A DNA stretch of 64,000 nucleotides from Pelomonas caseinilytica (GCF_021353235.1 NZ_JAJTWT010000005.1:248001-312000); one strand, 5' to 3'. Positions 1 through 7,879 are shown, counted from the stretch's first letter. The notes: a model not told the origin generated them from the sequence alone. A program made the numbers and translations.

Positions 1-1044
1 ACCAGTCTCGTCTGCCCGCCCGACACCGACCCCGTGCTGGACGAGCCGGGCCTGGTCGAGATGCTGAAGTTCCGTGCCCGCAAGCTCAGCCGCTGTCGCC
101 TCTTCCCGCTCGGCGCCCTGACGCGCCAGCTCGAGGGCGCCGCCCTGACCGAGATGGCCGAGCTGACCGAGGCCGGCTGCATCGGCTTCTCGCAGGCCGA
201 CGCGCCGATCCGCGACACCCTGGTGCTGCACCGCGCCCTGCAGTACGCCGCCACCTACGGCTACACCGTCTGGCTGCGTCCCCAGGACGCCTGGCTGGGC
301 GGAGGCGTGGCCGCCAGCGGCGCCGTCGCCACGCGGCTGGGACTGTCCGGCGTGCCTGTCAGTGCCGAGACGGTGGCCCTGCACACCATCCTGGAGCTGG
401 TGCGCACGACCGGGGCCCGTGTGCACCTGTGCCGCCTCTCCAGCGCCGCAGGCGTCGACATCGTGCGGGCCGCCAAGCGCGAAGGCCTGCCTGTCACGGC
501 CGATGTCTCCATCAACTCCCTGCACCTGAGCGACGTGGACATCGGCTACTTCGACTCCGCCATGCGGCTGACGCCTCCGCTGCGCCAGGGCCGCGACCGC
601 GACGCGCTGCGCGCGGGCCTGGCGGACGGCACGATCGACGCCCTGGTGTCCGATCACATGCCGCTCACGACCGACGAGAAGGCCGTGCCCTTCGCCGAAG
701 CCACGCCGGGCGCCACCGGCCTGGAGCTGCTGCTGAGCCTGGCCATGCGCTGGGCCCAGGACTCGGGTCTGCCGCTGCACCGGGCCCTCGCGGTCGTCAC
801 CGCCGAGCCGGTGCGGGTGCTCGGCGGCGCCCTCGGCTCCCTGGCCGCGAGCGCGGGCCGGCTCGTCGAGGGCGGCGTGGCGGACGTCTGCGTCTTCGAC
901 GCCGGTGCGAGCTGGGCCGTGACCCCCGAGCAGTTGGCCAGCCAGGGCAAGCACACGCCCTTCGAGTTCTCGCGCAGCGGCTTCGAGCTGCCGGCGCGGG
1001 TGCGCTGCACCCTGGTGGCCGGCCACGTCGCCTACGAGGCCTGA
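1..1044 (+). CDS. pyrC: Dihydroorotase, 3' part (5' end outside window)
   Basis: The reading frame is open from base 1, so the start lies upstream; about 347 codons are visible. Dihydroorotase cyclises N-carbamoyl-aspartate to dihydroorotate in pyrimidine synthesis. The visible stretch SLVCPPDTDPVLDEPGL is typical of the family, and SDHMPLTTDEK supplies the late metal/active-site Asp-His region. This belongs to the long (about 430 residue) amidohydrolase class often found behind pyrB. The stop TGA shares one base with the ATG of the acyltransferase, so the two are probably co-transcribed. It could instead be an inactive PyrB-associated dihydroorotase-like subunit; the N-terminal HxH metal motif that would decide this is not in the window. 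Confidence 0.88.
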   Translation, partial: TSLVCPPDTDPVLDEPGLVEMLKFRARKLSRCRLFPLGALTRQLEGAALTEMAELTEAGCIGFSQADAPIRDTLVLHRALQYAATYGYTVWLRPQDAWLGGGVAASGAVATRLGLSGVPVSAETVALHTILELVRTTGARVHLCRLSSAAGVDIVRAAKREGLPVTADVSINSLHLSDVDIGYFDSAMRLTPPLRQGRDRDALRAGLADGTIDALVSDHMPLTTDEKAVPFAEATPGATGLELLLSLAMRWAQDSGLPLHRALAVVTAEPVRVLGGALGSLAASAGRLVEGGVADVCVFDAGASWAVTPEQLASQGKHTPFEFSRSGFELPARVRCTLVAGHVAYEA

Positions 1045-1772
1045 TGCGTGCCCTGGTCGCCGCCTGGCGCCTGGCCCGGCTCGCGCCCCATGTGCTGCAC
1101 GGGCTGTGGATCGTCAGACGGCGCTTCGACCTGCTGACGGCCGCCGAGAAGCACGGCCTCGTGCAGTGGTGGTCGCTCAAGACCCTGCGCATCCTCGGCA
1201 TCGCGCTGCGCGCGCAAGGCCAGGCGCTGCCGGCGGGTCATCTCATCGTCGCCAACCACGTCTCCTGGCTGGACATCGCGGCCGTGCATGCCGTGCTGCC
1301 CCAGGCGCGCTTCGTCTCCAAGGCCGACGTGAAGCACTGGCCGCTGGTCGGCTCCCTGGCCGAGGGAGCGGGCACGCTGTTCATCGAGCGCAGCAGCAAG
1401 CGCGACGCCCTGCGCGTCGTCCACCAGACGGCGGCGGCCCTGCAGGCCGGTGACTGCGTGGCCGTCTTTCCCGAGGGCACGACCGGCGCCGGCCCGCAGC
1501 TGCTGCCTTTTCACGCCAACCTGCTGCAGGCGGCGGTGTCCACCGGTGCGCCGGTGCTGCCCGTGGTGCTGCGCTGGTTCGAGCCGGGCGAACGCTTCAG
1601 TCCGGCGGCACGCTTCATCGGCGAGACGACGCTGGCGCAAAGCCTGTGGCGCATCGCCTCGGCGCGCGGCCTGGGCATCGAGGTGCAGATCCTGCCGAGT
1701 GTCGAGCCGCAGGAGCAGGACCGGCGCGCCCTCGGCGAGGCCTTGCGCGAGGCGATCAGCGCGCGGCTGTGA
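1044..1772 (+). CDS. plsC: 1-acyl-sn-glycerol-3-phosphate acyltransferase family protein
   Basis: A 242-residue PlsC-family acyltransferase, which transfers an acyl chain to lysophosphatidate at the inner membrane. The catalytic HX4D box is NHVSWLD (His72-Asp77). The substrate-binding block reads FPEGTTGAG near residue 150, followed by the hydrophobic segment PVLPVVLRW. The ATG at 1044 overlaps the pyrC stop by one base, which supports translational coupling. The 3' end overlaps the convergent isomerase-like gene by 17 bases. A related lyso-ornithine-lipid acyltransferase cannot be excluded because the family is broad. Confidence 0.88.
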   Translation: MRALVAAWRLARLAPHVLHGLWIVRRRFDLLTAAEKHGLVQWWSLKTLRILGIALRAQGQALPAGHLIVANHVSWLDIAAVHAVLPQARFVSKADVKHWPLVGSLAEGAGTLFIERSSKRDALRVVHQTAAALQAGDCVAVFPEGTTGAGPQLLPFHANLLQAAVSTGAPVLPVVLRWFEPGERFSPAARFIGETTLAQSLWRIASARGLGIEVQILPSVEPQEQDRRALGEALREAISARL

Positions 1773-2517
1773 GCCAGGCCAGGCCTGCGGAGGTGTCGCC
1801 GCGAGGCCGGTATTCCAGGCCGACCGTACCGGCCCAGCCGCATTCGTCGAGCAGGGCCAGCTCGGCGGCGTATTCGGCGCGCCCGGGTTCATGGCGGCCA
1901 TCGACACCGGCCACCTGGACATGGCCGAGCAGGCCGAGGTCCAGAGCGCAGCCCAGGTGGCTCAGGGACTCGCCTTCCGTGCGACGGCAATGGTAGAGGT
2001 CGAGCTGCAGCGCCACGCGCGGCGAGGCGAGGTCGGCCAGCAGGGCCAGTGCCTGGGCCTGGCGGTGCAGGAAGTAGCCGGGCATGTCGATGCGGTTGAT
2101 GGGCTCCACGGTGAGCGTGATGTCGCCCGCCTGCTCGGCGGCCCAGCCGAGGTTGTCCAGCCAGGTCGCGCGGGTCTCGGCCCCGTCTTCCGCCAGCCCG
2201 GACAGCAGATGCAGGCGCGGCGCGCCCAGCCAGGCCGCCAGCTCCAGGCCGCGCAGCGTCGCCTCGCGGAAGCGCGCCTGCTGCCCCGGCAGGGCCGCGA
2301 AGCCGCGCTCCCCGGCCGCCCAGTCGCCGGCCGGCGCATTCATCAAGGCGACGCTCAACCCGCTCAGGCGCTCGGCCAGGGCGCCGGCATCGTGCAGATG
2401 GGGCTGCTGCAGCTCGACGGTGGCGAAGCCGTCTTCGCGCGCCGCCTGCGGCCGCTCGAGGTAGGGCCGGTCCGTGTAGAGCCAGTCGAGGTTGGCGGCG
2501 AAGCGCGCAGGGATCAC
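1756..2517 (-). CDS. hyi: Hydroxypyruvate isomerase-like TIM-barrel protein
   Basis: A 253-residue sugar-isomerase-type TIM barrel of the Hyi/OtnI family, which interconverts hydroxypyruvate and tartronate semialdehyde or a related keto acid. The start is MIPARFAANLDWLY. The two conserved acidic strands are TVEPINRIDMPGYFL and VGLEYRP, with LDLYHCRRTEG between them. I chose the GTG at 2517 because it forms a GTGA overlap with the stop of the upstream DUF4254 gene and begins exactly where family members begin. No glyoxylate or glycerate genes are adjacent, so the physiological substrate is open. Confidence 0.8.
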   Translation of the reverse strand: MIPARFAANLDWLYTDRPYLERPQAAREDGFATVELQQPHLHDAGALAERLSGLSVALMNAPAGDWAAGERGFAALPGQQARFREATLRGLELAAWLGAPRLHLLSGLAEDGAETRATWLDNLGWAAEQAGDITLTVEPINRIDMPGYFLHRQAQALALLADLASPRVALQLDLYHCRRTEGESLSHLGCALDLGLLGHVQVAGVDGRHEPGRAEYAAELALLDECGWAGTVGLEYRPRGDTSAGLAWLTAAR

Positions 2518-3137
2518 TTGGACTCGGCCACGAGGGCGGGATTGAGCCGCGGGTCGTTGTACATCTTGAACTGCCGATACACCTTGAAGTAGGCCCGGCC
2601 GGCGCGCGAGTCGGCCAGCAGCTCGTCGTAGCAGGCGCCCAGGTCGGCACGTTGCTGGACGAGGCGCTGCAACCGCTCGCTGCAGGCCTGGCGATGGGCA
2701 TCGTCGACGTCGCGGCGCAGCGTCTGCTCGCGCATCGCGGCGATCTTGAGGCCGAGGATGGAAATGCGGTCGAGCATGGAGCCGGCCGTCTCGCTGTTGA
2801 GCCGCGCGCCCGCGGGCACGGTCGAGCGGGGCAGGGCGGTGGCAAGGGTCGACGGGTCCACGAGGCCGAGGGCCGAGAGCAGGAACTCGTCGATGCGCTC
2901 GATGGCGTCGTTGCGGGCCTGGTTGTGGCGGTCGATGGCGCGCTTGTTGGCCACGATCTCGGCGTCGGGCGCCTGCGTGCGGCGGGCCAGGTCTTCCTGG
3001 GCCCAGAGGCTGCGGTTGTGGAAGTGGTTGACGGCGATCCAGCCTCGCAGGTCGTCGGCGTCGACCGCGACCGGGGCATGGGCCAGTGCCGCATCGTGCA
3101 AGGCGATGACTTCGGCGGAAGAGGGCAGTGAGTTCAT
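2514..3137 (-). CDS. DUF4254 family protein
   Basis: A 207-residue soluble protein with the DUF4254 look. Its central part reads HNRSLWAQEDLARR, then KRAIDRHNQARNDAIERID, and later LGLKIAAMREQ and YFKVYRQFKMYNDP. It is rich in charged helices and has no signal peptide or membrane segment. Function is unknown; family members commonly sit beside lipopolysaccharide or glycan genes, and here a family 9 glycosyltransferase is divergent 44 bases away. It is followed by the isomerase-like gene with a 4-base overlap, so the pair forms an operon. Confidence 0.8.
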   Translation of the reverse strand: MNSLPSSAEVIALHDAALAHAPVAVDADDLRGWIAVNHFHNRSLWAQEDLARRTQAPDAEIVANKRAIDRHNQARNDAIERIDEFLLSALGLVDPSTLATALPRSTVPAGARLNSETAGSMLDRISILGLKIAAMREQTLRRDVDDAHRQACSERLQRLVQQRADLGACYDELLADSRAGRAYFKVYRQFKMYNDPRLNPALVAESK

Positions 3138-3181
3138 GAATGGGGTGGAAAATCCCGCGCCACCTGAGAAGAGACCCATCG

Positions 3182-4129
3182 ATGATAGAAGGCCGCCCGC
3201 TGATCGTCCGTTTGCGCAATTTCGTTGGCGACACGGTGCTGAGCGTGCCGGCGTTGCGCCTGCTGGAGCAGCACGGCTGGCGGCTAGAGCTCGTGGGCAA
3301 GGGCTGGGCGCGCGGCCTGCTGGAGGCGGAGGGCTGGCGCGTGCATGTACGGCCCAACGGGCTTTCCGAGCGCATAGGCCAGTTGCGCGATCTACGCAGG
3401 CAACTGCGCGCCGAGGACCCCGGCTTCGACCGGCGCTCCAACGCCCTGCTTTTTCCCTACGCGTTCTCGGCGGCGCTGGATGCGCGCCTGGCCGGCCTGA
3501 AGGCCGAGGGCCATGCCGGAGATGGGCGCACCTGGCTGCTGCGCCGCGGCCTGCCACGCCGCGAAGGACGCCACACCCTGGTCGAGTATTGGGAGCTGGC
3601 CTGCGATTTCCTCGGCGTGCAGGCCGAGCCGCCCATCGACATCGGGATGAAGGTCAGCGAGGCGCAGCGTGATGCCGCGCGCTCCCTGCTGGCCGGGCAT
3701 GGCGTGGGTGCGGGCTATGTGCTGATCTGCCCGTTCGCCAACGGGCGCGTGGAGTTCCTCGACCGCAGCTGGCCGGTGTTCCCGGACTTCGTTCGCCGCG
3801 CGCATGCGGCGGGCCGCCAGGTCGTCATCGTGCCGGGGCCGGCCGAGGTGGAGGGGGCCAAGGCGCTCTACCCCGACGCCATCCGGCTCGATGGCGTGGG
3901 CCTCGGCGTCTACAACGCCCTGCTGCAGCTGGCCGGGGTGGTGGTGGCCAACGACACCGGGCCGGCCCACATGGCCGCGGGTGTCGGCGCCCGGCTCCTC
4001 AGCATCTGGGGGCCGGTCGACCCGGGCCGCTGGGCGCCGTGGGGGTCGACAGTGACGCTGATGAGGCGGCAGCCGGGGTGGGTGGACGTGGATGAGGTGA
4101 TGGCAGAGGTGGGCAGGGCGTTGGGGTAG
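3182..4129 (+). CDS. Heptosyltransferase-like glycosyltransferase family 9 protein
   Basis: A 315-residue ADP-heptose:LPS heptosyltransferase-type protein. The N-terminus MIEGRPLIVRLRNFVGDTVL matches the family start (RxxxxGDxxL). The donor-binding part is VVIVPGPAEVEGA, followed by the diagnostic VVANDTGPAHMAAGVGA near residues 260-275 and SIWGPVDPGRWAPWG. It would act at the cytoplasmic face of the inner membrane in LPS core assembly. I chose ATG 3182 over an in-frame ATG at 3140 because a GAGAAGAGA purine run lies just upstream and the protein then begins at the conserved strand. Which acceptor it uses cannot be read from sequence. Confidence 0.85.
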   Translation: MIEGRPLIVRLRNFVGDTVLSVPALRLLEQHGWRLELVGKGWARGLLEAEGWRVHVRPNGLSERIGQLRDLRRQLRAEDPGFDRRSNALLFPYAFSAALDARLAGLKAEGHAGDGRTWLLRRGLPRREGRHTLVEYWELACDFLGVQAEPPIDIGMKVSEAQRDAARSLLAGHGVGAGYVLICPFANGRVEFLDRSWPVFPDFVRRAHAAGRQVVIVPGPAEVEGAKALYPDAIRLDGVGLGVYNALLQLAGVVVANDTGPAHMAAGVGARLLSIWGPVDPGRWAPWGSTVTLMRRQPGWVDVDEVMAEVGRALG

Positions 4130-4154
4130 AGGGGGCTTGCGTTGCTTTTGCTGA

Positions 4155-4178
4155 GAGCCTTTGCAACCCGGTGCACCG
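4155..4178 (-). repeat. Dispersed palindromic repeat, left arm (arm pair 4155-4178 / 5499-5522)
   Basis: This 24-base arm begins GAGCCTTTGCAACCCGGTGC and is nearly the reverse complement of 5499-5522. The same two arms occur close together, separated by 21 bases, at 62321-62389. Here the arms are 1.3 kb apart and enclose the IS remnant and the HigBA-like pair. Upstream bases 4139-4154 continue the repeat in the same orientation. Confidence 0.75.
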
Positions 4179-4211
4179 CCGCGGATCCGTCCCGCGAGGG
4201 CGGGTAACTTA

Positions 4212-4470
4212 TGTCTGTCGGCGCTGTACAGACAGGGGACATAGGTAATGGGTGTGCCAGGACATGGGTAACGCTTTCGGGGTTTCGTAGCCCCGGAAGA
4301 AGCCCATGGTCTGGACGGAGAACAACACCGTGTCCCTGCGTCAAGAATTCGTGCACCCGGCCCGCCAGGAGGGTGCCAACGCGGGTGCGCTGTGTCGCCA
4401 GTTCGGCATCAGCCCCAAGACGGGCAACAAGTGGCTGGGCCGCTTCGAGGCAGCTTCAGGCCATGTGCGG
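4212..4470 (+). mobile_element. IS481-type insertion sequence remnant (left end and 5' part of transposase)
   Basis: A short inverted repeat TGTCTGT...ACAGACA (4212-4234) and the stretch GGGACATAGGTAATGGGTGT look like the terminal region of IS481-type elements. It is followed directly by the start of a transposase frame at 4306. The right end and the catalytic part are absent, so this is a decayed left-end fragment. No target duplication can be recognised. Confidence 0.6.
4306..4465 (+). pseudogene. IS481-family transposase, N-terminal fragment
   Basis: The frame opens with MVWTENNTVSLRQEFV and contains the helix-turn-helix LCRQFGISPKTGNKWLGRFE, which is characteristic of IS481-family transposases. 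Similarity stops at about codon 53. The frame then runs on to 4644 in sequence without transposase character, and the integrase-core DDE domain is missing. It cannot encode an active transposase. It sits between the repeat arm and the toxin-antitoxin pair, marking this patch as accessory DNA. Confidence 0.75.
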
Positions 4471-4647
4471 GCCCTGCACGCCACAGCCGGCGTGCAGCCG
4501 GCGTTAAGCGGCGTGAAGGTCCGACGTGTGGCGCTCCGGATAGTGACAGCGGCGAGCGCGCAGCGGGTAGCCTCGGGGCACTTCTTGGCGTTTGACGCAG
4601 AGGGTGCTGGGTTTAGAGCGCCTCTACCAAGGACAAACTTCTGATAC

Positions 4648-4666
4648 TGTAGCACTGTGTGCTACA
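4648..4666. promoter_or_regulatory. Palindromic operator candidate in front of the HigBA-like pair
   Basis: A perfect 8-base inverted repeat, TGTAGCAC and GTGCTACA, with a TGT spacer, ends 13 bases before the toxin ATG. Position and symmetry fit binding by the dimeric helix-turn-helix antitoxin encoded by the second gene, giving autoregulation. The promoter boxes themselves are not clear. Confidence 0.65.
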
Positions 4667-4679
4667 CTGTGCCGGCAAG

Positions 4680-5072
4680 ATGAAGCGCAAGAGAGTATTC
4701 AAGACCAAGTCGTTCGACCGATGGGCGAAGAAGGTCCTGACTGATGCGCTTCTCTGTGCTGCAGCCCGCGAAATCGAGCAAGGCGTGTACGAGGCTGACC
4801 TTGGACAAGGGGTGTGCAAGAAGCGCATCGCTGTCTCGGGGAAAGGCAAGAGTGGGGGCACTCGAACGCTTGTAGCCAAGCAACACGCAGCGGCCATCAT
4901 CTTCCTCGTCGGAAGAGAGAAGAACGAACCTGGACCAGACTTCTCCGATGTGGTGGTCGAAGCCGCCAAGACCATCGCATCGGACCTCAGCAAGATGCCG
5001 ATTGCCCAACTGGAAACAATGGCCACCGACGGCAAATTGAAGGAGATTTGCAATGCCAAAGAGAAGCAGTGA
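4680..5072 (+). CDS. RelE/HigB-like toxin of a type II toxin-antitoxin pair
   Basis: A 130-residue basic protein of the RelE-superfamily type with toxin preceding antitoxin. It starts MKRKRVFKTKSFDRWAKK, continues with GVCKKRIAVSGKGKSGGTRT and has the core strand AAIIFLVGREKNEPGP. Such proteins are usually ribosome-dependent mRNA endonucleases; the histidine/arginine catalytic set is degenerate across the family and cannot be confirmed here. I chose ATG 4680 rather than an in-frame GTG at 4659 because 4659 lies inside the palindromic operator. The 3' end overlaps the antitoxin by 20 bases. A near-identical operon in mobile DNA would explain its location beside an IS remnant. Confidence 0.8.
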   Translation: MKRKRVFKTKSFDRWAKKVLTDALLCAAAREIEQGVYEADLGQGVCKKRIAVSGKGKSGGTRTLVAKQHAAAIIFLVGREKNEPGPDFSDVVVEAAKTIASDLSKMPIAQLETMATDGKLKEICNAKEKQ

Positions 5073-5385
5073 AGAGGCTCGCATGCTCCGCGAGTTGCTG
5101 GAGACCGCCGAGGACCTCAACGGGTACGGCGTCATGTCGAAGACGAACATGGCCAAGGTGCGGGCCCTCTGTGCGGAACCTCCCGTCTATACGCCAGACC
5201 GAGTCGTTTCCGTTCGCACGACCATCGCCAAGATGAGTCAGGCTGTCTTCGCTTCGTTCCTGAACGTGAGCGTCTCGACAGTTCAAAAATGGGAGTCTCC
5301 GTCCGCGGACAAGCATCCAAGCGGCGCAGCCGCAAAGCTGCTGCAGTTGGTCGAGTCCAAGGGCGTGGAAGCGCTCATTGCCTGA
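5053..5385 (+). CDS. Helix-turn-helix antitoxin (HigA/NadS-like)
   Basis: A 110-residue protein overlapping the toxin by 20 bases, so the two are translated in a coupled way. The C-terminal half holds a Cro/C1-type helix-turn-helix: TIAKMSQAVFASFLNVSVST followed by VQKWESP. The N-terminal half (MPKRSSEEARMLRELLETAE) is probably the toxin-neutralising part. It is the expected partner of the RelE/HigB-like protein and the likely ligand of the palindrome at 4648-4666. Confidence 0.8.
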   Translation: MPKRSSEEARMLRELLETAEDLNGYGVMSKTNMAKVRALCAEPPVYTPDRVVSVRTTIAKMSQAVFASFLNVSVSTVQKWESPSADKHPSGAAAKLLQLVESKGVEALIA

Positions 5386-5498
5386 CGCGGCAGAGCCGGG
5401 CTACGGCGGCCACGGAAGGCATCTATAGCGACCAACCAAGCACTAAGTGCTTGATTCTGCTAGGGGTGGCTCACCCATAATGCCGCGGATTCCCGCGG

Positions 5499-5522
5499 CG
5501 GTGCAGAGAGTCGCAAAGGCTC
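5499..5522 (+). repeat. Dispersed palindromic repeat, right arm
   Basis: Reads CGGTGCAGAGAGTCGCAAAG then GCTC, the reverse complement (with a few mismatches) of 4155-4178 and nearly identical to 62366-62389. It is preceded by GCCGCGGATTCCCGCGG, which also precedes the copy at 62366. It closes the bracket around the IS remnant and toxin-antitoxin pair. Confidence 0.75.
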
Positions 5523-5645
5523 CATGTAAACGCAACCCGACCAAAAACCGGCCCCGAGTTGCAAAGGCTTGACGCAAAGCAACCCAGCAAACCAAAGCGC
5601 CAAGTTGCAAGAGCTCTCAGCAAGAGCAACCCGAAAAATGCACCG
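5508..5645 (+). repeat. Three degenerate tandem repeats of 46-48 bp
   Basis: Units begin GAGTCGCAAAGGCTC (5508), GAGTTGCAAAGGCTT (5556) and AAGTTGCAAGAGCTC (5602), and each continues into a GCAA..GCAACCC block. The unit overlaps the right arm of the palindromic repeat and recurs once at 62376 and once inverted at 4139-4170. The array lies between the antitoxin and the 3' end of gpmA. It may fold into hairpins and could serve as the gpmA transcript end; no coding potential is seen. Confidence 0.7.
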
Positions 5646-5675
5646 CCCGTCAGCCAGACGCTCCGGTCCGCATCC

Positions 5676-6419
5676 TCACGCCTTGCCCTGCGCTGCCACC
5701 GCCGCCGCCGCCTTCGCCGCCGCTTCCGGATCGCCCAGGTAGTAGCTCTTGATGGGCTTGAGGTCGGCGTCCAGCTCGTACACCAGCGGGATGCCGTTGG
5801 GGATGTTGACGCCGACGATGGCGTCGTCGGCGATGTTGTCCAGGTACTTCACCAGTGCGCGGATGCTGTTGCCATGCGCGGCGATCAGCACGCGTTGGCC
5901 CGACTTGATCGTCGGCGCGATCGTGTCGTTCCAGAACGGTAGTACCCGGGCGACCGTGTCCTTCAGGCATTCTGTCAGGGGCACCTCGCCGTCCTTCAGG
6001 CCGGCGTAGCGGCGGTCGCCGCGCTCGCTGCGCGGGTCGGTCGCTTCCAGAGCCGGCGGCGGCGTGTCGTAGCTGCGGCGCCAGATCAGCACCTGTTCGT
6101 CGCCGTATTGCTTGGCCATGTCGGCCTTGTTCAGACCTTGCAGGGCGCCGTAGTGGCGCTCGTTCAGGCGCCAGCTGTGGCGCACCGGCAGCCATGTGCG
6201 GTCCATCTGGTCCAGGCAGTGCCACAGCGTCCAGACGGCGCGCTTGAGCACCGAGGTGTAGGCGATGTCGAAGTCGTAGCCAGCCTCCTTCAGCAGCCGG
6301 CCCGAGGTCTTGGCCTGCTCGACGCCCGTGGGCGTGAGGTCCACGTCGGTCCAGCCGGTGAAGCGGTTTTCCAGGTTCCAGGTCGATTCGCCGTGGCGGA
6401 TGAGGACGAGCTTGTACAT
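5676..6419 (-). CDS. gpmA: 2,3-bisphosphoglycerate-dependent phosphoglycerate mutase
   Basis: A 247-residue cofactor-dependent phosphoglycerate mutase interconverting 3- and 2-phosphoglycerate in glycolysis and gluconeogenesis. It starts [15 protein letters not shown] with the phosphorylated His9 in the RHGE motif. [10 protein letters not shown] and [14 protein letters not shown] are family signatures, and the second active-site histidine is in [12 protein letters not shown]. The length matches the family. The C-terminal tail is alanine-rich ([16 protein letters not shown]). It is divergent from the rhodanese gene across an 87-base gap. Confidence 0.96.
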   Translation of the reverse strand: MYKLVLIRHGESTWNLENRFTGWTDVDLTPTGVEQAKTSGRLLKEAGYDFDIAYTSVLKRAVWTLWHCLDQMDRTWLPVRHSWRLNERHYGALQGLNKADMAKQYGDEQVLIWRRSYDTPPPALEATDPRSERGDRRYAGLKDGEVPLTECLKDTVARVLPFWNDTIAPTIKSGQRVLIAAHGNSIRALVKYLDNIADDAIVGVNIPNGIPLVYELDADLKPIKSYYLGDPEAAAKAAAAVAAQGKA

Positions 6420-6498
6420 GGGGCAGGGCGCACAGGTGATGGAAGGCGGCGGATTATCGGCTGCGGCGATAATGCCGGGCTTCGTTGAACTGCACGGG

Positions 6499-6510
6499 AT
6501 GCTTGCTTGA
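6499..6510 (+). other. Minimal upstream ORF (Met-Leu-Ala-stop) overlapping a TTG start
   Basis: ATG CTT GCT TGA lies immediately before the rhodanese gene. Its last bases contain the TTG (6507) that best fits as the rhodanese start. Translation of this three-codon frame would end exactly where the next gene begins. It may be fortuitous. Confidence 0.35.
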
Positions 6511-6917
6511 ACTTCCTGATCGAGAACTGGTTTCTGGTCGTCGCCGCCCTGGTGTCGGGCGGCATGCTGCTGTGGCCCCTGCTGGTATCGGGCTCCCAAG
6601 GTGCGGGCGTCAGCGCGGCCGAGGCCGTGCAGTTGGTGAACCGCGAGAAGGGCGTGCTGATCGACGTCAGCGAGCCCGAGGAATACGCCAAGGCGCACGC
6701 CGTCGGCTCGCGCAACATCCCCTTCGGGCAGATCGAGGGCCACAAGTCGTTGCCTTCCAACAAGGCCCTGCCGCTGGTGTTGGTGTGCCCGACCGGCGCG
6801 CGCGCCGGCCGCGCCGCAGGCATGCTGCGCAAGCTGGGCTACGAAAAGGCCCGCGTGCTGGCAGGCGGCCTCAAGGCCTGGCGGGAGGCCAACCTGCCGG
6901 TCGAACGCTCCGCCTGA
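6507..6917 (+). CDS. Membrane-anchored rhodanese-like sulfurtransferase
   Basis: A 136-residue single rhodanese domain behind an N-terminal membrane helix ([19 protein letters not shown]). The active-site loop is [11 protein letters not shown] with Cys94; [20 protein letters not shown] is the typical early motif. The orientation suggests the catalytic domain lies on one face of the inner membrane. TTG 6507 is taken as start because the helix begins right after it and no other start is available. It is followed 39 bases later by grxC; rhodanese, glutaredoxin and secB in this order is a familiar betaproteobacterial arrangement. Confidence 0.87.
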   Translation: MNFLIENWFLVVAALVSGGMLLWPLLVSGSQGAGVSAAEAVQLVNREKGVLIDVSEPEEYAKAHAVGSRNIPFGQIEGHKSLPSNKALPLVLVCPTGARAGRAAGMLRKLGYEKARVLAGGLKAWREANLPVERSA

Positions 6918-6955
6918 GCGGCAGTCCGCCCTGAGTTGCGCAAGGAGATCCGGCG

Positions 6956-7216
6956 ATGGCCCCCGTCAAGATGTACACGACCTTGGTCTGCCCCTACTGC
7001 ATCCGCGCCAAGATGCTGCTGAAGCAGCGCGGCGTGGCGGAGATCGAGGAGATCCGTGTCGATCTCGATCCGGCCGAGCGTGAAGCCATGATGAACATGA
7101 CCGGCCGCCGCACCGTGCCGCAGATCTTCATCGGCGACACCCACGTCGGTGGCTGCGATGACCTCGTTGCCCTGGACCAGCGGGGCGGCTTGATGCCCCT
7201 GCTGCAGTCCTCCTGA
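6956..7216 (+). CDS. grxC: Glutaredoxin 3
   Basis: An 86-residue dithiol glutaredoxin that reduces disulfides and mixed glutathione disulfides in the cytoplasm. The active site is CPYC (Cys12, Cys15). [20 protein letters not shown] contains the cis-Pro glutathione-binding loop and the GG-C-DD motif. AAGGAG six bases before the ATG is a good ribosome-binding site. It lies between the rhodanese and secB genes on the same strand. Confidence 0.95.
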   Translation: MAPVKMYTTLVCPYCIRAKMLLKQRGVAEIEEIRVDLDPAEREAMMNMTGRRTVPQIFIGDTHVGGCDDLVALDQRGGLMPLLQSS

Positions 7217-7348
7217 GGACCTCCGGGCGACGGCCCGGAATTCAAGGCCGGGCAAGCCCCACGGGGTTGTCACGGCCGAGCGCCGATAATCCGCGATGCC
7301 GCCCGCAGCACGCCGCTCGCGGGCTTGTCTTTTGAAAGAACCGCCCCC

Positions 7349-7822
7349 ATGGCCGACGACATCCAATCCGCCGAAGCCGGCACCCCGGTGTTCCAGATCC
7401 AGCGCATGTACCTGAAGGACCTGTCGCTGGAGCAGCCCAACGCGCCCCACATCCTGCTGGAGCAGCAGCAGCCCCAGGTCGACATCAACCTGACCCTGTC
7501 GGCCGAGAACGTCACCGACGGCATCTTCGAAGTCTGCGTGACGGCCACCGTCAACACCAAGGTCGGCGACAAGACCCTGTTCCTCGTCGAGGCCAAGCAG
7601 GCCGGCATCTTCGAGATCCGCAACGTGCCGCAGGACCAGGTCGAGGGCATCCTCGGCATCGTCTGCCCGCAGATGGTCTACCCCTACCTGCGCGCCATCG
7701 TGTCGGACGTCTGCACCCGCGCCGGCTTCCCGCCCGTGCTGCTGACCGAGGTGAACTTCCAGGCCATGTTCGAGGCCCAGCAGGCCCAGCGCGCCGCCCA
7801 GGGCGGCCAGTCGGTCAACTGA
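7349..7822 (+). CDS. secB: Protein-export chaperone SecB
   Basis: A 157-residue SecB, the tetrameric cytoplasmic chaperone that keeps preproteins unfolded and delivers them to Sec[21 protein letters not shown] and [20 protein letters not shown] are strongly conserved SecB blocks. I chose ATG 7349 because GAAAGAA lies just upstream and SecB proteins begin with an acidic MADD-type N-terminus; an in-frame start at 7325 would add eight residues. It is followed by a strong terminator. gpsA, its usual downstream neighbour in this group, is 4.7 kb away because of the chromate insert. Confidence 0.96.
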   Translation: MADDIQSAEAGTPVFQIQRMYLKDLSLEQPNAPHILLEQQQPQVDINLTLSAENVTDGIFEVCVTATVNTKVGDKTLFLVEAKQAGIFEIRNVPQDQVEGILGIVCPQMVYPYLRAIVSDVCTRAGFPPVLLTEVNFQAMFEAQQAQRAAQGGQSVN

Positions 7823-7846
7823 AACGCCGCGCTTCTTGCGGCCACG

Positions 7847-7871
7847 ACGCCCCGCCCGTGCGGGGCGTTTT
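7847..7871 (+). terminator. Rho-independent terminator after secB
   Basis: A perfect 9-base stem, ACGCCCCGC and GCGGGGCGT, with loop CCGT, followed by a short T run. It ends the gpmA-side operon right before the convergent chromate genes. Confidence 0.85.
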
Positions 7872-7879
7872 CACATGGC

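Noticed and set aside
4466-4644. Continuation of the transposase frame as a real C-terminus
   Set aside because: Similarity to IS481-family proteins ends after the helix-turn-helix; the remaining residues lack the DDE core and look random.
5508-5645. CRISPR array
   Set aside because: The three units are degenerate along their whole length, spacers are not unique and no cas genes are near.
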